DNA from: Deltaproteobacteria bacterium HGW-Deltaproteobacteria-12
Lineage (GTDB): Bacteria; Desulfobacterota; Syntrophia; Syntrophales; Smithellaceae
Length of the DNA stretch: 64,000 nt
Reading direction: 5' to 3'
Assembly (NCBI GenBank): GCA_002840565.1
Contig: PHBK01000006.1
Location: 60,423-124,422, forward strand
Shown here: one piece after another, positions 37,056 through 49,653 of the stretch
How positions within the stretch are numbered: the stretch's first letter is position 1
Layout of the letters: each line of letters begins with the position of its first letter
Translations under genes and position numbers: made by a program
Notes under the pieces: generated by a model
What the model was told of the DNA's origin: nothing
Seen by the model: the letters and a program-made list of their open reading frames with translations, nothing else
Databases searched by the model: none

Positions 37056-38245
37056 AAACAGAGTATGATCTTTGGAAAATTTTCCCAAGGATGCCCAAGA
37101 AAGTGACCATCGGAGATATCACCATTCGTGATGGTTTTCAGCATTCGGAAAAGTTCGTTTCCACCGAAGCTAAAATTTTCTATGGACAGGAACTGATCCT
37201 GGCGGGCTGCCGCGAATTGGAAGTAACCAATCTTGGTTCTCCCGCAACAACGCCCCAGTTCAGAGATGCTGACGAAGTCATGAAAGCAATGCGCAGTGAA
37301 GAATTCAAAAAACGCGCGTCGAAAAAAGGAATTAATATCGATAAGGATGTTACCCTGACCTGCGTGACGATCCGCGAAACCGCGGTTGATCGCGCCATTG
37401 AAATGAAAAAGAACGGTTACGGTCCGGACCGTATTCTCATGATGGTTTCGACCGATCCCGAACACCATTTTGCCAATTCCGGAACGACTCTCTCCCAATA
37501 CTGGAGAGAGGCCGAGAAGTGCATTGCTAAAGCACGTGCCGCCGGACTCAAGATGTGCGGCACCGTCAGCACAATCTGGGGCAGCCCCATCAGCGGCGCC
37601 ACCAAAATGGAAGACGCCGTGGAATTTACCAAGCGCTGGTTTTCGATCGGTGCCCATGACATTGAGCATGCCGATCATGACGGTTCGGCCAATGCGGCAG
37701 ACGTTTACCGATATTTTTCGATGGTCCTCGATGCCATGCCGAATCCGGAAGCTCATCTGTGCCATCTCCATGAGACCAAGCGGGTGGCTTCTTCATCAAT
37801 TCTGGCGGCTCTGCAAGCCGGCATCTGCCGATTCGAATCAACGCTGGGCGGCCTTGGTGGGCAGCCCGCCAATTTCCTTGACGATACCCCGATCAAGGGG
37901 ACCGGTGATTATTACTACGACGACCCGCGCTTTGTCGGTCTCATCTGCTCGGAAGATTTGCTGGTTCAGATTGATGAACTCGGTATCGAGCACGGTTATG
38001 ATGTGGATCGCATTTTGTGGCTGGGCAAGAAAATGGAAAAGACATTGGGTGGCCGTCTGCGTTCGGAAGCCATTCACAACGGCCGGACCATTAAGGCCGG
38101 TCATATGAAATTCGCCCGACCCGGTTTGAAAAAACTGGTCGAAAAAGAAGGCGAAAAACCTGGGCAAAGAGTTCCTGCCGAATGGCCGGAAAATGTACTT
38201 TTGCCCGAAAAATACGGGCCCGCAGACCCTCTTTGGAAAAAATAG
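37052..38245 (+). CDS. DRE-TIM metallolyase (HMG-CoA lyase/pyruvate carboxyltransferase-like)
   Basis: VTIGDITIRDGFQHSEKF, GCRELEVTNLGSP, CGTVSTIWGSPISG, HLCHLHETKRVASSSILAALQAGICRFESTLGGLGG. Confidence 0.8.
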   Translation: MKTEYDLWKIFPRMPKKVTIGDITIRDGFQHSEKFVSTEAKIFYGQELILAGCRELEVTNLGSPATTPQFRDADEVMKAMRSEEFKKRASKKGINIDKDVTLTCVTIRETAVDRAIEMKKNGYGPDRILMMVSTDPEHHFANSGTTLSQYWREAEKCIAKARAAGLKMCGTVSTIWGSPISGATKMEDAVEFTKRWFSIGAHDIEHADHDGSANAADVYRYFSMVLDAMPNPEAHLCHLHETKRVASSSILAALQAGICRFESTLGGLGGQPANFLDDTPIKGTGDYYYDDPRFVGLICSEDLLVQIDELGIEHGYDVDRILWLGKKMEKTLGGRLRSEAIHNGRTIKAGHMKFARPGLKKLVEKEGEKPGQRVPAEWPENVLLPEKYGPADPLWKK

Positions 38246-38264
38246 GGACTGTAATCATGATAAC

Positions 38265-38296
38265 CGGGGGGGAGTTTTCCGCTCCCCCTTTAACCT
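38265..38296 (+). terminator. Intrinsic-terminator-like hairpin
   Basis: GGGGGAG-ttttccg-CTCCCCC followed by TTTAA. Confidence 0.55.
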
Positions 38297-38317
38297 CAAA
38301 CTGAAAGGAGTATTCTT

Positions 38318-38469
38318 ATGAAAATAATGCAACATTTTTATTGGCAGTTATGGTTTCGTGTATGATTTGTTTTTCCATCATCGGATATTCACAAATAACA
38401 ACTATCGATGACGGATCGGCAATCAATGCCGAAAAAGCAGCCGTCGAGCAGACTTTATTATCACATTAA
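38318..38469 (+). pseudogene. Small secreted-type protein with single-base frameshift in an A-run
   Basis: SD GAAAGGAG, ATG at 38318 followed by AAAA; adding one A gives MKNNATFLLAVMVSCMICFSIIGYSQITTIDDGSAINAEKAAVEQTLLSH*. Confidence 0.45.
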
Positions 38470-38502
38470 ACAATTAAGCATTTGCGTTTTAAGGAGCATT
38501 TT

Positions 38503-39078
38503 ATGTACAGAACGATTGAAATCCGATGGCATGGCAGAGGTGGACAGGGAACCGTCACCGCGGCCAAAACGTTCGCGAACGCCTGCCTGCACAGCGGCAG
38601 ATACGTTCAGGCTTTTCCCGAATACGGCCCGGAGCGTTCCGGCGCCCCCCTTCAGGCCTACAACCGCATCAGCCCCAAAAAACTGTTGCGCCACTGCCCC
38701 GTGTCGAATCCGGATATCGTAGCCATCGTGGACGCGAGTCTGATCCATTTGGTCAACGTCTGCGCAGGATTGTGCAATGAGGGCCTTTTTCTGGTGAACA
38801 CAGACAATCACCATGACACCATTAAAAAGCGGATGAACCTGAAACCCAAGCAGAAACTCTACTGCATTGACGCCACTGGCATCGCGCGGGATTGTTTCGG
38901 GCAGCCTTTTCCGAATTCCGCCATGGTCGGCGCGCTGGGGAATATTTCCGGGCTCGTGGGCCTGGACTCGCTTTTGGCCGACGTTGAAAAAAGTTTCGGC
39001 AAGAAATTTTCGACCAAGGTGGTGAACGGCAATCTGGAAGCTGTGAGAAGAAGCTGGAACGAGGTGGCCCAGGCATGA
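38503..39078 (+). CDS. porC: 2-oxoacid (pyruvate-type):ferredoxin oxidoreductase gamma subunit
   Basis: IEIRWHGRGGQGTVTAAKTFANACLHSGRYVQAFPEYGPERSGAPLQAYNRIS. Confidence 0.88.
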   Translation: MYRTIEIRWHGRGGQGTVTAAKTFANACLHSGRYVQAFPEYGPERSGAPLQAYNRISPKKLLRHCPVSNPDIVAIVDASLIHLVNVCAGLCNEGLFLVNTDNHHDTIKKRMNLKPKQKLYCIDATGIARDCFGQPFPNSAMVGALGNISGLVGLDSLLADVEKSFGKKFSTKVVNGNLEAVRRSWNEVAQA

Positions 39079-39371
39079 AAACGCGAATCATCACAAAAAC
39101 GACTTGCAAACCTGTCATTTGCGAGCCCGGAAATTCCGCCGCATTCAAAACCGGAACCTGGCGGTCGCTCAGACCTGTTTTTGAACCCGCTCATTGCAGT
39201 AACTGCCTTTTATGCTGGCTTTACTGCCCGGATATGTCCGTTGTCGTCAAGGACGGCAAGGTGAAAGGGTTTATTCTCGACTACTGCAAGGGTTGCGGCA
39301 TCTGCGCCCTGGAATGTCCGGGGAAAAAAGGCGCAAAGGCCATCCGGATGGAAAAGGAGGACAACGCATGA
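39075..39371 (+). CDS. porD: 2-oxoacid:ferredoxin oxidoreductase delta subunit (2x4Fe-4S)
   Basis: HCSNCLLCWLYCPD...YCKGCGICALECPGKKGAKAIRM. Confidence 0.88.
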   Translation: MKTRIITKTTCKPVICEPGNSAAFKTGTWRSLRPVFEPAHCSNCLLCWLYCPDMSVVVKDGKVKGFILDYCKGCGICALECPGKKGAKAIRMEKEDNA

Positions 39372-40552
39372 AAAAAATGACCGCCGTCACCGGCAATGAA
39401 GCTCTGGCGGAAGCGCTGCGGCAGATCAATCCCGATGTGTGCGCCGCCTACCCCATCACCCCGCAGACGGACATGATGCAGCAGTTTTCCGATTTCGTGG
39501 CCGACGGCCTGGTGGATACGGAAATGATGCTCGTAGAAAGCGAACACAGCGCCTTGAGCGCCTGCATAGGCGCCTCGGCGGGTGGCGGTCGCGTGGCCAC
39601 CGCCACGAGCGGTCCGGGGCTCGCGCTGATGTGGGAAATGCTCTATGTCGCCTCCGGTATGCGCTGCCCTATCGTCATGGCCGTGGTGAACCGGGCACTT
39701 TCCGCGCCGCTCAACATTCACTGCGACCATTCCGACGCGATGGGCGCACGCGATTCGGGCTGGATTCAGTTGTGGTCGGAAAACCAGCAGGAAGCTTACG
39801 ACAACCTGATCATGTCGTTTCGCATCGCCGAGCATCCGGGAATCCGGCTGCCCGTCATGGTCTGCATGGACGGGTTCATCATCAGCCATTCCGTGGGGGT
39901 CATGGATTATCTCTCCGATGACGCTGTGCAGCGCTTCGTGGGCGACTTTACCGCGCAGGACGCACTTCTGGACATCAAGCGGCCTGTAAGCTACGGGCCG
40001 CTGATTGTGACCGACCAGTACCACGAATACAAAAAAGCGCAAAACGATATCATGGATTCCGTCTTTGCCGTGACCGAGGCGGTCGCCTCGGAGTTTGAAT
40101 ACCTCTCCGGACGCCGTTACGGACTTTTCGAAAGCTACCATCTTGAAGATGCGGATATCGGCATTGTGGTTCTTAACTCCGCCGCGGGAACCTGCAAGGA
40201 CATCATCGACAACGCTCGCGAAAACGGCGTTAAAGTCGGGCTGCTCAAGCCCAGGCTTTTCCGCCCTTTTCCCTATACCGCCATCGCCGATGCTCTTTCG
40301 CATCTGAAAGCGGTGTGCGTTCTGGACCGTTCCGACTCCTTCGGCGCTTTCGCCCCCCTTTACGTCGAAATCGCGGCTAGCCTCTACCCCCGCGATCAAA
40401 GACCCGTGCTTCTCAACCGGATTTACGGACTCGGAGGGCGTGACTTCATGCCGGAACATGTCGAGGCGGTCATCAACGAAATGGCGGACATCGTCAGCCG
40501 CAAGATCGCCGCGCCTCAGAAAAAGTACATCAGTCTTCGTCAATATGCATAA
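39368..40552 (+). CDS. porA: 2-oxoacid:ferredoxin oxidoreductase alpha subunit
   Basis: GNEALAEALRQINPDVCAAYPITPQTDMMQQF...ESEHSALSACIGASAGGGRVATATSGPGLALMWE. Confidence 0.9.
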   Translation: MKKMTAVTGNEALAEALRQINPDVCAAYPITPQTDMMQQFSDFVADGLVDTEMMLVESEHSALSACIGASAGGGRVATATSGPGLALMWEMLYVASGMRCPIVMAVVNRALSAPLNIHCDHSDAMGARDSGWIQLWSENQQEAYDNLIMSFRIAEHPGIRLPVMVCMDGFIISHSVGVMDYLSDDAVQRFVGDFTAQDALLDIKRPVSYGPLIVTDQYHEYKKAQNDIMDSVFAVTEAVASEFEYLSGRRYGLFESYHLEDADIGIVVLNSAAGTCKDIIDNARENGVKVGLLKPRLFRPFPYTAIADALSHLKAVCVLDRSDSFGAFAPLYVEIAASLYPRDQRPVLLNRIYGLGGRDFMPEHVEAVINEMADIVSRKIAAPQKKYISLRQYA

Positions 40553-40561
40553 AGGAGCTTT

Positions 40562-41506
40562 ATGACAACTACTCTCAAAATAAAAGACCTTGCCGCCAAA
40601 GACATCCGCCTGGCGCCGGGGCATCGCATGTGTCAGGGATGCGGCGCTGCCATTGTCGTCAAGATGGCGCTGCTTGCTATTGACAAGCCTGTGGTAGCCT
40701 GTTCGCCTACCGGCTGCCTGGAAGTCACCACCTGCATTTCCGATTACACTTCCTGGAAAATCCCTTGGATTCATTCGGCTTTCGAAAACGCCGCCGTCAC
40801 GCTGGCCGGTGTGGAGACTATGTACCGGGCCCTAAAAAAGCGCGGTAAAATATCGCAAGATATGACGTTTGTCGTCTTCGCGGGAGATGGTGGCACCTAT
40901 GATATCGGCCTGCAGAGCCTCTCCGGCGTGATGGAACGCGGTCATGACCTGCTTTATATCTGCTACGACAACGGCGCCTACATGAACACCGGCACGCAGC
41001 GATCCGGCGCAACGCCGTTCGGCGCATCGACCACCACCTCGCCCGCGGGAAGCGCCGTGCCGGGTAAACTCCAGTTGCGCAAGGATATCGTTAAAATCAT
41101 GGCGGCCCACAACATTCCCTACGCGGCGCAGGCCTCGCCCAGCCATCATCTGGATCTGATGCGCAAGGTTCAAAAAGCCGTCGCGATTCCCGGGCCGAAG
41201 TTCATCAATATTCTTTCGCCGTGTCACCGGGGCTGGCGCTCTAAAGCGGACGACGCCATTTCCATCTCCCGGCTGGCAGTCAACACCTGTTTCTGGCCTC
41301 TTTATGAATTCGAAAACGGCAAAACGAGGATAACGCACATTCCGAAGGAAAAGCTGCCTCTGGAAAGCTTCCTCCGGCCACAGGGGCGCTTCGCGCATCT
41401 GTTCCGGCCGGAAAACGCATGGATGCTGGAAGATTCGCAGCGCCGTGTGGACGAGGAATGGGATGCCCTGATCGCGTCGGGACCGCCCGACAGCTCTAAA
41501 AGGTAG
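40562..41506 (+). CDS. porB: 2-oxoacid:ferredoxin oxidoreductase beta subunit (TPP-binding)
   Basis: [80 protein letters not shown]. Confidence 0.92.
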   Translation: MTTTLKIKDLAAKDIRLAPGHRMCQGCGAAIVVKMALLAIDKPVVACSPTGCLEVTTCISDYTSWKIPWIHSAFENAAVTLAGVETMYRALKKRGKISQDMTFVVFAGDGGTYDIGLQSLSGVMERGHDLLYICYDNGAYMNTGTQRSGATPFGASTTTSPAGSAVPGKLQLRKDIVKIMAAHNIPYAAQASPSHHLDLMRKVQKAVAIPGPKFINILSPCHRGWRSKADDAISISRLAVNTCFWPLYEFENGKTRITHIPKEKLPLESFLRPQGRFAHLFRPENAWMLEDSQRRVDEEWDALIASGPPDSSKR

Positions 41507-41508
41507 CC

Positions 41509-44739
<3,231 letters not shown>

Positions 44740-44835
44740 TTTAAAATGAGAAATAATTTTATGAGCACATTTAAATTAATTATAGGTCGTTACTTATTTT
44801 TGTAGAAATATTTCACCGATTGATGTATAAAAATT

Positions 44836-44859
44836 GTATATGTCAGAAATGACATATAC
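44836..44859. promoter_or_regulatory. Perfect inverted repeat GTATATGTCA-GAAA-TGACATATAC upstream of the [NiFe]-hydrogenase operon
   Basis: 10-bp arms, 4-bp spacer, about 70 bp upstream of hyaA; no T-run follows. Confidence 0.6.
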
Positions 44860-44930
44860 TCTGCTTTTGATGTCCACCCGGCGCGTCATATTTTTGGGAC
44901 GGCGGGGCTAAAAAAATAATTGGGGGTTAT

Positions 44931-46139
44931 ATGGCTAAAGGAAATCATCCCGAGTACCAGAAGATGATTGACAAGCAGTTCAAAGATCTTATGAAGCATT
45001 GTCAATCGCACATGGAGCAGGTTGAAAAAACGCTGCCTGAACCGAGAGAAAATCTGCATGAACTTCTAAAAACAAGAGGGATCACCCGACGAGATTTCGT
45101 CAAGTGGACTGCGGCGATGACGGCCGCTTTGATGCTGCCGCCCATGTTCAAGCCGATGGTGGCCAAAGCAGCGGAAAATTTCAGCCGCATTCCCGTCGTC
45201 TGGCTGCACTTCGCCGAATGCACGGGCTGCACTGAGGCGCTTCTTCGTTCATCGTATCCGAACGTTGACGACATTCTGCTGGAAACCATTTCGCTGGAAT
45301 ACCATGAAACGCTGATGGCGGCTTCTGGCGATCAGGCGGAAAAGTGCCTGGAAGATGCCATTCATCATTTCAAAGGCAAGTTCATCTGTGTCATTGAAGG
45401 TGCTCTGCCCCGCGGCTTGAACGGACAGTATCTGAGAATCGGCCCCAAAGGCAAAACCGGCATCGAGATTGCCAAAGAAGTCTGCAAAGAAGCCGCTGCG
45501 TGCATCGCCATCGGCTCCTGCTCCGCTTTCGGCAACATCCAATCCGCCAAACCCAACCCGACGGATGCCGTAAGCATCAAGGAAGCCATCGGCATTCCGA
45601 CGGTTAATATTGCCGGCTGTCCCCCCAATGTGGTCAACTTCACGGGAACCTTGCTCCATTACATTATGTTCGGCGGCCTGCCGGCGCTCGACGGTCTGGG
45701 AAGACCCATCTGGGCATACGGCAAGCGCATTCATGACTATTGCGAAAGAAGGCCTCATTACGATGCCTCCGAATACGTCAATGAATGGGGCGATGCGGGC
45801 GCGCTGAAAGGCTGGTGCCTCTACAAAGTCGGCTGCAAAGGTCCTTATACGTACGCCAACTGCGGCAGAGTCCGCTTTAACACAGGCATCTCCTGGCCGA
45901 TCATGGCCGGCCACGGCTGCATCGGCTGCACGGAACCCGCGTTCTGGGACACCATGGCGCCGCTGGAAAAACCGCTTCCCGATAAATCTTTCAACAACCG
46001 CGAGGCGACCATCGATAATATCGGCATCGCCCTGACGGGTATTGCGGCGCTCGGTATCGCCGCTCATGCCACGGCCACAGCACTTCGGCATAAAGATGAA
46101 GACCAGGCGACAAAACAGGAGGTAAAACAACATGAGTAA
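44931..46139 (+). CDS. hyaA: [NiFe]-hydrogenase small subunit (Tat-exported, membrane-anchored)
   Basis: TRRDFVKW Tat motif, ECTGCTEALLRS, GCPPNVVNFTGTL, GCKGPYTYANC, GHGCIGCTEPAFWD, C-terminal hydrophobic anchor. Confidence 0.95.
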   Translation: MAKGNHPEYQKMIDKQFKDLMKHCQSHMEQVEKTLPEPRENLHELLKTRGITRRDFVKWTAAMTAALMLPPMFKPMVAKAAENFSRIPVVWLHFAECTGCTEALLRSSYPNVDDILLETISLEYHETLMAASGDQAEKCLEDAIHHFKGKFICVIEGALPRGLNGQYLRIGPKGKTGIEIAKEVCKEAAACIAIGSCSAFGNIQSAKPNPTDAVSIKEAIGIPTVNIAGCPPNVVNFTGTLLHYIMFGGLPALDGLGRPIWAYGKRIHDYCERRPHYDASEYVNEWGDAGALKGWCLYKVGCKGPYTYANCGRVRFNTGISWPIMAGHGCIGCTEPAFWDTMAPLEKPLPDKSFNNREATIDNIGIALTGIAALGIAAHATATALRHKDEDQATKQEVKQHE

Positions 46140-47808
46140 ACGCATTATAGTCGATCCCATCACCCGGATTGAAGGGCACCTGAGAATAGAAGTAGAGGTA
46201 GACGAAAAAAACGTCGTCAAAGACGCCTGGAGCAGCATTACGCTGTGGCGCGGCATTGAAACCATCCTCAAAGGCCGCGATCCCCGCGACGCCGGTTTGA
46301 TCGTGCAGCGCTTCTGCGGCGTATGTACGTACGTTCATTATGAAGCCAGTATTATGGCCGTTGAAGACGCCATCGGCGTCAAGCCTCCACCTAATGCCAG
46401 AATCGCCCGCAATCTCCTGAGCTCTTCTCAGTATTTATATGATCATGTCATGCATTTCTACCATCTGCATGGTCTGGACTGGGTGGATATCGTCAGCGCT
46501 TTGAAGGCCGACCCGAAAAAAGCTGTGGATATGGCCAGAGGTTACAGCAACAATCCTTACAACTGTTCGGCCACGCATTACAAAGCAGTTCAGGAACGGC
46601 TGACCAAATTCGTCAAATCCGGCCGTCTGGGTCCTTTCGCCAACGCTTACTGGGGAAACCCCTCCTATAAACTGCCGCCGGAAGCCAACCTGATCATCTT
46701 GTCACACTATCTCGACGCATTGCAGGTCTCCAAAGTCGGCGCGCAGATGATGGCCATTCTGGGTGGAAAAAACCCGCATCCGCAGTCCCTGGTGGTCGGC
46801 GGCATCACCTCCGGCATGGATTTATTCGACGCTGATCGCCTGGGCCAGTATCTTTTCCGTTTCAAGGAAATGAAGAATTTTATTGAAACCGCCTACATTC
46901 CGGACGTCCTGCTTGCAGCCGCATACTACAAAGACGAAGGCCTCCAGGGAATCGGCGGCGGCGTGAAGAATTACCTGTCCTACGGCGGTTTCCCGCTGGA
47001 TGACGACTGGACAAAACTGCTCTTCCCGCGCGGCGTCGTGAAAAACCGCGACCTGGCCAAACCGCTGGAGCTCGATGAAAAGAAAATCACCGAAGAAGCG
47101 ACGCATGCCTGGTACAAGGATAACGATGCGAAACATCCTTACGATGAAACCACCATTCCGGAATACACCGGATATGACAAAAACGGTCACCTGAAAGGCA
47201 ACGAAAAGTATAGTTGGTGCAAGGCGCCGCGTTACGACAACAAGCCGCACGAAGTTGGACCGCTCGCCCGCATGGTTGTCGCTTACGCTCAGGGCCACAA
47301 GGAAATCAAACCTTTGATCGATGGGACCTTGAAAAAAGCCGGCCTCCCGGCATCCGTCTTGTTCTCCACACTGGGCAGAACGGCCGCCCGTGCGCTGGAA
47401 ACCAAGTACATTGCGGATCATACCGAAGAATGGGTGAATGAACTCATCGGCAACATCAAGAAGGGCGACACCCGCACCTGGACCCGTTGCGATATTCCCG
47501 GCAAACCGGCTCAGGGCCGCGGCATGACCGAACCGCCGCGCGGCGCTTTAGGACACTGGGTCAAGATTGAAAACGGCGTGATCTCCAACTATCAGGCCGT
47601 GGTGCCCTCCACCTGGAACTGCTCGCCGCGCGACAAAGCCGGGCTGCGCGGTCCCTATGAGGAATCCCTGATCGGTACGAAACTGGCCATAGTTGATCAG
47701 CCGCTGGAAATCATCCGGACGATCCATTCATTCGATCCTTGCATGGCCTGCGCCGTTCATATTATTGATCCGAAAACGAATGAGATTCGGAAATTCAAAG
47801 TGGCTTAA
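46132..47808 (+). CDS. hyaB: [NiFe]-hydrogenase large subunit
   Basis: VDPITRIEGHLRIEVEV, RFCGVCTYVH, DPCMACAVHIID L2 motif. Confidence 0.96.
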   Translation: MSKRIIVDPITRIEGHLRIEVEVDEKNVVKDAWSSITLWRGIETILKGRDPRDAGLIVQRFCGVCTYVHYEASIMAVEDAIGVKPPPNARIARNLLSSSQYLYDHVMHFYHLHGLDWVDIVSALKADPKKAVDMARGYSNNPYNCSATHYKAVQERLTKFVKSGRLGPFANAYWGNPSYKLPPEANLIILSHYLDALQVSKVGAQMMAILGGKNPHPQSLVVGGITSGMDLFDADRLGQYLFRFKEMKNFIETAYIPDVLLAAAYYKDEGLQGIGGGVKNYLSYGGFPLDDDWTKLLFPRGVVKNRDLAKPLELDEKKITEEATHAWYKDNDAKHPYDETTIPEYTGYDKNGHLKGNEKYSWCKAPRYDNKPHEVGPLARMVVAYAQGHKEIKPLIDGTLKKAGLPASVLFSTLGRTAARALETKYIADHTEEWVNELIGNIKKGDTRTWTRCDIPGKPAQGRGMTEPPRGALGHWVKIENGVISNYQAVVPSTWNCSPRDKAGLRGPYEESLIGTKLAIVDQPLEIIRTIHSFDPCMACAVHIIDPKTNEIRKFKVA

Positions 47809-47826
47809 GCCCGGAAGGAGGTTACC

Positions 47827-48495
47827 ATGGAAAAAATCACCAGCGTTAAAGAGTGGTCTTTAGCCATTCGGCTAAACCACTGGGCCATGGCTCTCTCGAT
47901 TATCATCCTGATTGTCACAGGGTTTTATATCGCCACCCCTTTCACCATCGCCCAGGGGGAGACGATTGATAAATTCTTCATGGGGAACGTGCGCTTTGTT
48001 CACCTGCTCTTCGGCGTGATTCTCCTGTTCCTGTTTATCTGGAGAGTTTATCTGGCTTTCTTTTCGCGCTTTCATGCGGACTGGAAGGACTTCCTGGCGT
48101 TCACCAACATTAAAAACTTCATCCATCAGATCAAGTTTTATTTGCTGATCACCAAGGAAGGGCCGGAATACAAAACCCTTTATGGTCCGTTGCAGTCCCT
48201 GGCTTATCTCGGATTGTTTTTTATGGTGTTCGTCATCTGCATCACCGGTTTGATTTTAATGGGCGCCGGTTACCATGCGGGACTTACGTCTATTGCTTAC
48301 ACCGTTCTGCGCCCTGTGGAAAACCTGCTGGGCGGGCTGGCCGTGGTTAGATACATCCATCACATATTTACATGGTTCTTCATTCTGTTTATTGTGGTGC
48401 ATATTTACATGGCGTTCTGGTACGATTATGTGCTGAAAAAAGGCACCGTGTCGTCCATGATCAGCGGCAACATTTTCAAGAAGGTCAAAGAATAA
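47827..48495 (+). CDS. hyaC: Ni/Fe-hydrogenase b-type cytochrome subunit
   Basis: SLAIRLNHWAMALSIIILIVTGFYI, YIHHIFTWFFILFIVVHIYMAFWYDY. Confidence 0.92.
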   Translation: MEKITSVKEWSLAIRLNHWAMALSIIILIVTGFYIATPFTIAQGETIDKFFMGNVRFVHLLFGVILLFLFIWRVYLAFFSRFHADWKDFLAFTNIKNFIHQIKFYLLITKEGPEYKTLYGPLQSLAYLGLFFMVFVICITGLILMGAGYHAGLTSIAYTVLRPVENLLGGLAVVRYIHHIFTWFFILFIVVHIYMAFWYDYVLKKGTVSSMISGNIFKKVKE

Positions 48496-48535
48496 CAGTT
48501 TGTGCAAATACTGTTTAAATGATTTACAGGAAAGT

Positions 48536-48562
48536 GGGGAGAAGTTGATTCTCCCCTTTCCC
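48536..48562 (+). terminator. Intrinsic-terminator-like hairpin
   Basis: GGGGAGAAgttgaTTCTCCCCTTT between hyaC and hyaD. Confidence 0.5.
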
Positions 48563-48582
48563 GTTACCTCAACCGGGTTATA

Positions 48583-49077
48583 ATGAACATAAATAAAGTA
48601 ACCGTACTGGGCATCGGCAATATATTAATGGGAGATGAAGGCTTCGGCGTTCATTTTGTCCGCTGGTTTTCCAAACGTTACCGGACGCCGGATGACGTTC
48701 GAATTGTTGACGGGGGCACTTTGGGCTACGTTCTGCTGGATATTATTTGCAGATGTGACCACCTGATTGTCGTGGATGTCTTAAAACTGGATGATGCCCC
48801 CGGCTCCATTTACCGCTTTACCAAAGAGGAAATGGAAATGCACATGCCGCCGCCGACAACCGCCCATGAAGTCACTTTTCCAGACGTTCTTTTTAAAAGC
48901 GAGATGCTTGGAGAAGCGCCGGCGACGATTTTTCTGTGCATCATTCCCGAAAATTTCAAGGATCTCGACATGAACATGTCCGGGTTTCTTTTTGACAAAT
49001 TCAACGATATGGAAAAGCTGCTTGTTTCCGAACTCGAAAAATTGAATATTCTCCCGGAGCGCCTGCCCGATGCATGA
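48583..49077 (+). CDS. hyaD: Hydrogenase maturation protease
   Basis: VLGIGNILMGDEGFGVHFV, VDGGTLGYVLLDII. Confidence 0.92.
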   Translation: MNINKVTVLGIGNILMGDEGFGVHFVRWFSKRYRTPDDVRIVDGGTLGYVLLDIICRCDHLIVVDVLKLDDAPGSIYRFTKEEMEMHMPPPTTAHEVTFPDVLFKSEMLGEAPATIFLCIIPENFKDLDMNMSGFLFDKFNDMEKLLVSELEKLNILPERLPDA

Positions 49078-49414
49078 ACTGTATCTTGCCGAATCGATTA
49101 TTCATATCGTAAGCGACCATGCCAGGCGCGATGGATTCAAAAAAGTCAACAGCATCCTTCTTTCATACGGCAGGCTCTCCTGTATTGAATCAAAAACGCT
49201 TACATTCGCTTTTGAGGTACAATCCAAAAACACACCTGCTGAAGGCGCTGTACTCGAGTTTAAACTAATGCCCGCCTCCATCCATTGCTTTTCCTGCGTA
49301 AAAGATTTAGCAGTTATCACACATACGGGTCTTTGCCCCGCCTGCGGCGGCGCTGAAGTCATGCTCACCGCCGGAACGGAAGAATTACAGATTTTAGAAC
49401 TGGACGTTGATTAG
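49070..49414 (+). CDS. hypA: Hydrogenase nickel incorporation protein HypA
   Basis: MHELYLAESIIHIV; CFSCVKD..CPACGG zinc site; overlaps hyaD. Confidence 0.9.
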   Translation: MHELYLAESIIHIVSDHARRDGFKKVNSILLSYGRLSCIESKTLTFAFEVQSKNTPAEGAVLEFKLMPASIHCFSCVKDLAVITHTGLCPACGGAEVMLTAGTEELQILELDVD

Positions 49415-49422
49415 GATTATTT

Positions 49423-49653
49423 ATGTGTATCGGATTTCCCGGAAAAATCATTTCCATCGATCAGGATAACTACGCCATCATTGACATCAGCGGCACCCGC
49501 CGCGAGGTTTGCCTGGACATCATCGACGAAGAAGCCGTAATCGGTGACTATGTCATTACACATGCAGGTTATGCCATCCATAAAATAGATCCCGAAACCG
49601 CCCGGGAAAAACTGCAATGTTTGCAAGAAATTATCGAAAATGAAATTTATTGA
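49423..49653 (+). CDS. hypC: HypC/HybG hydrogenase assembly chaperone
   Basis: MCIGFPGKIISIDQDNYAIIDISGTRREVCLDII...GDYVITHAGYAIHKID. Confidence 0.95.
   Translation: MCIGFPGKIISIDQDNYAIIDISGTRREVCLDIIDEEAVIGDYVITHAGYAIHKIDPETAREKLQCLQEIIENEIY

Noticed and set aside
39281-40774. 497-aa antisense ORF on the minus strand
   Set aside because: Exactly overlays porA/porB; the plus strand has clear family motifs, the minus translation is His/Gly/Arg-rich shadow coding with no recognisable domain.
45249-46271. 340-aa minus-strand ORF
   Set aside because: Antisense of hyaA/hyaB; no domain features.
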